NCBI RefSeq assembly: GCF_963169125.1
Contig: NC_084795.1
Location: 193,042,214-193,106,213, forward strand
Source of the DNA: Humulus lupulus
Lineage: Eukaryota > Streptophyta > Magnoliopsida > Rosales > Cannabaceae
DNA length: 64,000 nucleotides
Direction of reading: 5' to 3'
Shown here piece by piece: positions 63,001-64,000 of this stretch (within the stretch, counting starts at the first letter, position 1; each line of letters starts with the position of its first letter). The translations under genes were made by a program, and so were the position numbers. The notes below the pieces were generated by a model, which was given only the letters and a program-made list of their open reading frames with translations, was not told where the DNA came from and did not search any database.

Positions 63001-64000
63001 CGAAAGTATGAACCTGGTTGATACACTTGGAGCATTAAGTTGACAGTTATGGATATCATAAGATGCTTAAGTCTTGGGTATTAGTGAGAAAGGTTAACGT
63101 TGAGACACAGATGTGGTGAAAAGTAACAGACTGATGATCAGTGTTTGAAATCCTCGATTGAGCGAGGGGAGTTATAATTGGAGACGGAACTCCTAGCTGT
63201 GAGGCGTGTGTCAGTCAGGGGATAGCGCCATAGACTGTGATAGAGTGGACAAGGCGACGACTGAGTTTGGCATAACGCTAGTAGGTATGATTAGCGGGTG
63301 AGTGTCAATGATCTATGGAATTTAAAGTGTTGGCTTGAGTTGAAGCAGGGAAGGACCCTGCTAAGGTAGTACAAGTTGGGATACCAGGAATGGATGAAGA
63401 ATCCAATTAGATTTGGTTTATGAACGAGAATTCTGAATGGATATCATTCCACCTCCTAGGGTACGTTGTACCGGGAGGGTCGAGCAGGTGGCGGAATCTA
63501 GTGTTTTCCTTTGGACCCCAAGGGGTTAGGTGATGTGGTAGTGTATCACGGGAATAGGCCACTTTGGACCTTGAGTAAAGTGATTGGACACGAAAAGTTT
63601 TAACCCGGTGGTTTGAGTTAATGTAGTTGGTTCAGGTGAACTAGTAGCAGGGTAAAACGTCGATGATATTGAATTAAGACCCTACAGTATTTTAAATTTT
63701 GGAATGGATCTAAAGAACGAAAAAGAACAGAGTGGGAATCTGGGATTATCAGTTGATTGCAAGTGAAATGGCAGTCTGAAAGTTTACCAGACATCTTAAA
63801 GAATTGAGCGCTAAGTAGGCGGATACTGGAAGTATTAAGGGAAGCGTAATCCCTGATGAGTTAGTCGTGGTAGCAGTTGCTGGTGTCTAGTTAATGAAAC
63901 ACGACATAGGACATGGTAAGAGGTAAAGGTTAGTGAATACTACGTTTTGGCATTGGTTCAGAGTGAAAGCCAGACAAGTGGTTGGAATTGATAAGGCAAG
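60064..64000 (+). other. E6 internal region, non-coding
   Basis: It aligns with the E5 internal region throughout. No gag or pol motif is found and the frames are short. It is cut by the window end. Confidence 0.78.

Larger units (their letters stand above)
57804..64000 (+). mobile_element. E6: 5' part of a non-autonomous Tekay/Del-like element
   Basis: The 5' LTR 57804-60042 and primer site 60046-60063 are followed by the non-coding internal region to the window end, aligning with E5 37149 to about 41100. The 3' LTR is outside the window. The left flank is GGAGT (57799-57803), where the satellite consensus would give GGGAC, so the target duplication cannot be confirmed. Confidence 0.9.

Overview
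This is plant nuclear repeat DNA. The window has plant-lineage Ty3/gypsy LTR retrotransposons with initiator-Met primer sites, a Tat-type polyprotein with two RNase H domains, and a long satellite array. I see no host gene, rRNA, tRNA or CRISPR. A flowering plant is likely, but I cannot name the species.

Layout: (1) 1-3730, the 3' end of element E1 (+), running in from the left. (2) 3731-13589, satellite block S1. (3) 13590-24649, element E2 (-), inserted in the satellite with target duplication TTCAA and carrying a solo LTR (E3, 15928-18137). (4) 24650-30052, satellite S2. (5) 30053-53431, element E4 (+), a 14.4-kb Tat-type element with target duplication AGTCC, split at 34888-43845 by a complete E5 (+, target duplication CCAAC). 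(6) 53432-57803, satellite S3. (7) 57804-64000, the 5' part of element E6 (+), running out to the right.

The satellite has a monomer of about 66 bp. Fifteen distinct monomers form a 984-bp higher-order repeat (HOR). Subtracting E2 and E4, each with one copy of its target duplication, restores the 984-bp phase exactly at both sites. S1, S2 and S3 are therefore one array of about 19.6 kb that was later invaded. S1 is the most homogeneous; the left edge, late S2 and S3 are more divergent.

E1, E2, E3, E5 and E6 are one family. LTRs are about 2.2 kb (TGTAACG...CGTTACA), the primer site matches initiator tRNA-Met, and the internal region of about 4.5 kb has no recognisable gag or pol. It behaves as a non-autonomous derivative of a Tekay/Del-like chromovirus. 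E2 alone keeps a readable chromodomain tail. E5's two LTRs show no difference by eye, so it is the youngest insertion.

E4 carries gag-protease-RT-RNase H-second RNase H-integrase, broken by one frameshift, four in-frame stops, one catalytic substitution and E5. Between pol and the 3' LTR it also has an antisense, intron-containing gene with its own TATA box. This gene encodes a domain resembling the plant 'putative gypsy type transposon' family, a Gln-rich tract and a long coiled coil. It is the most unusual genetic unit here.
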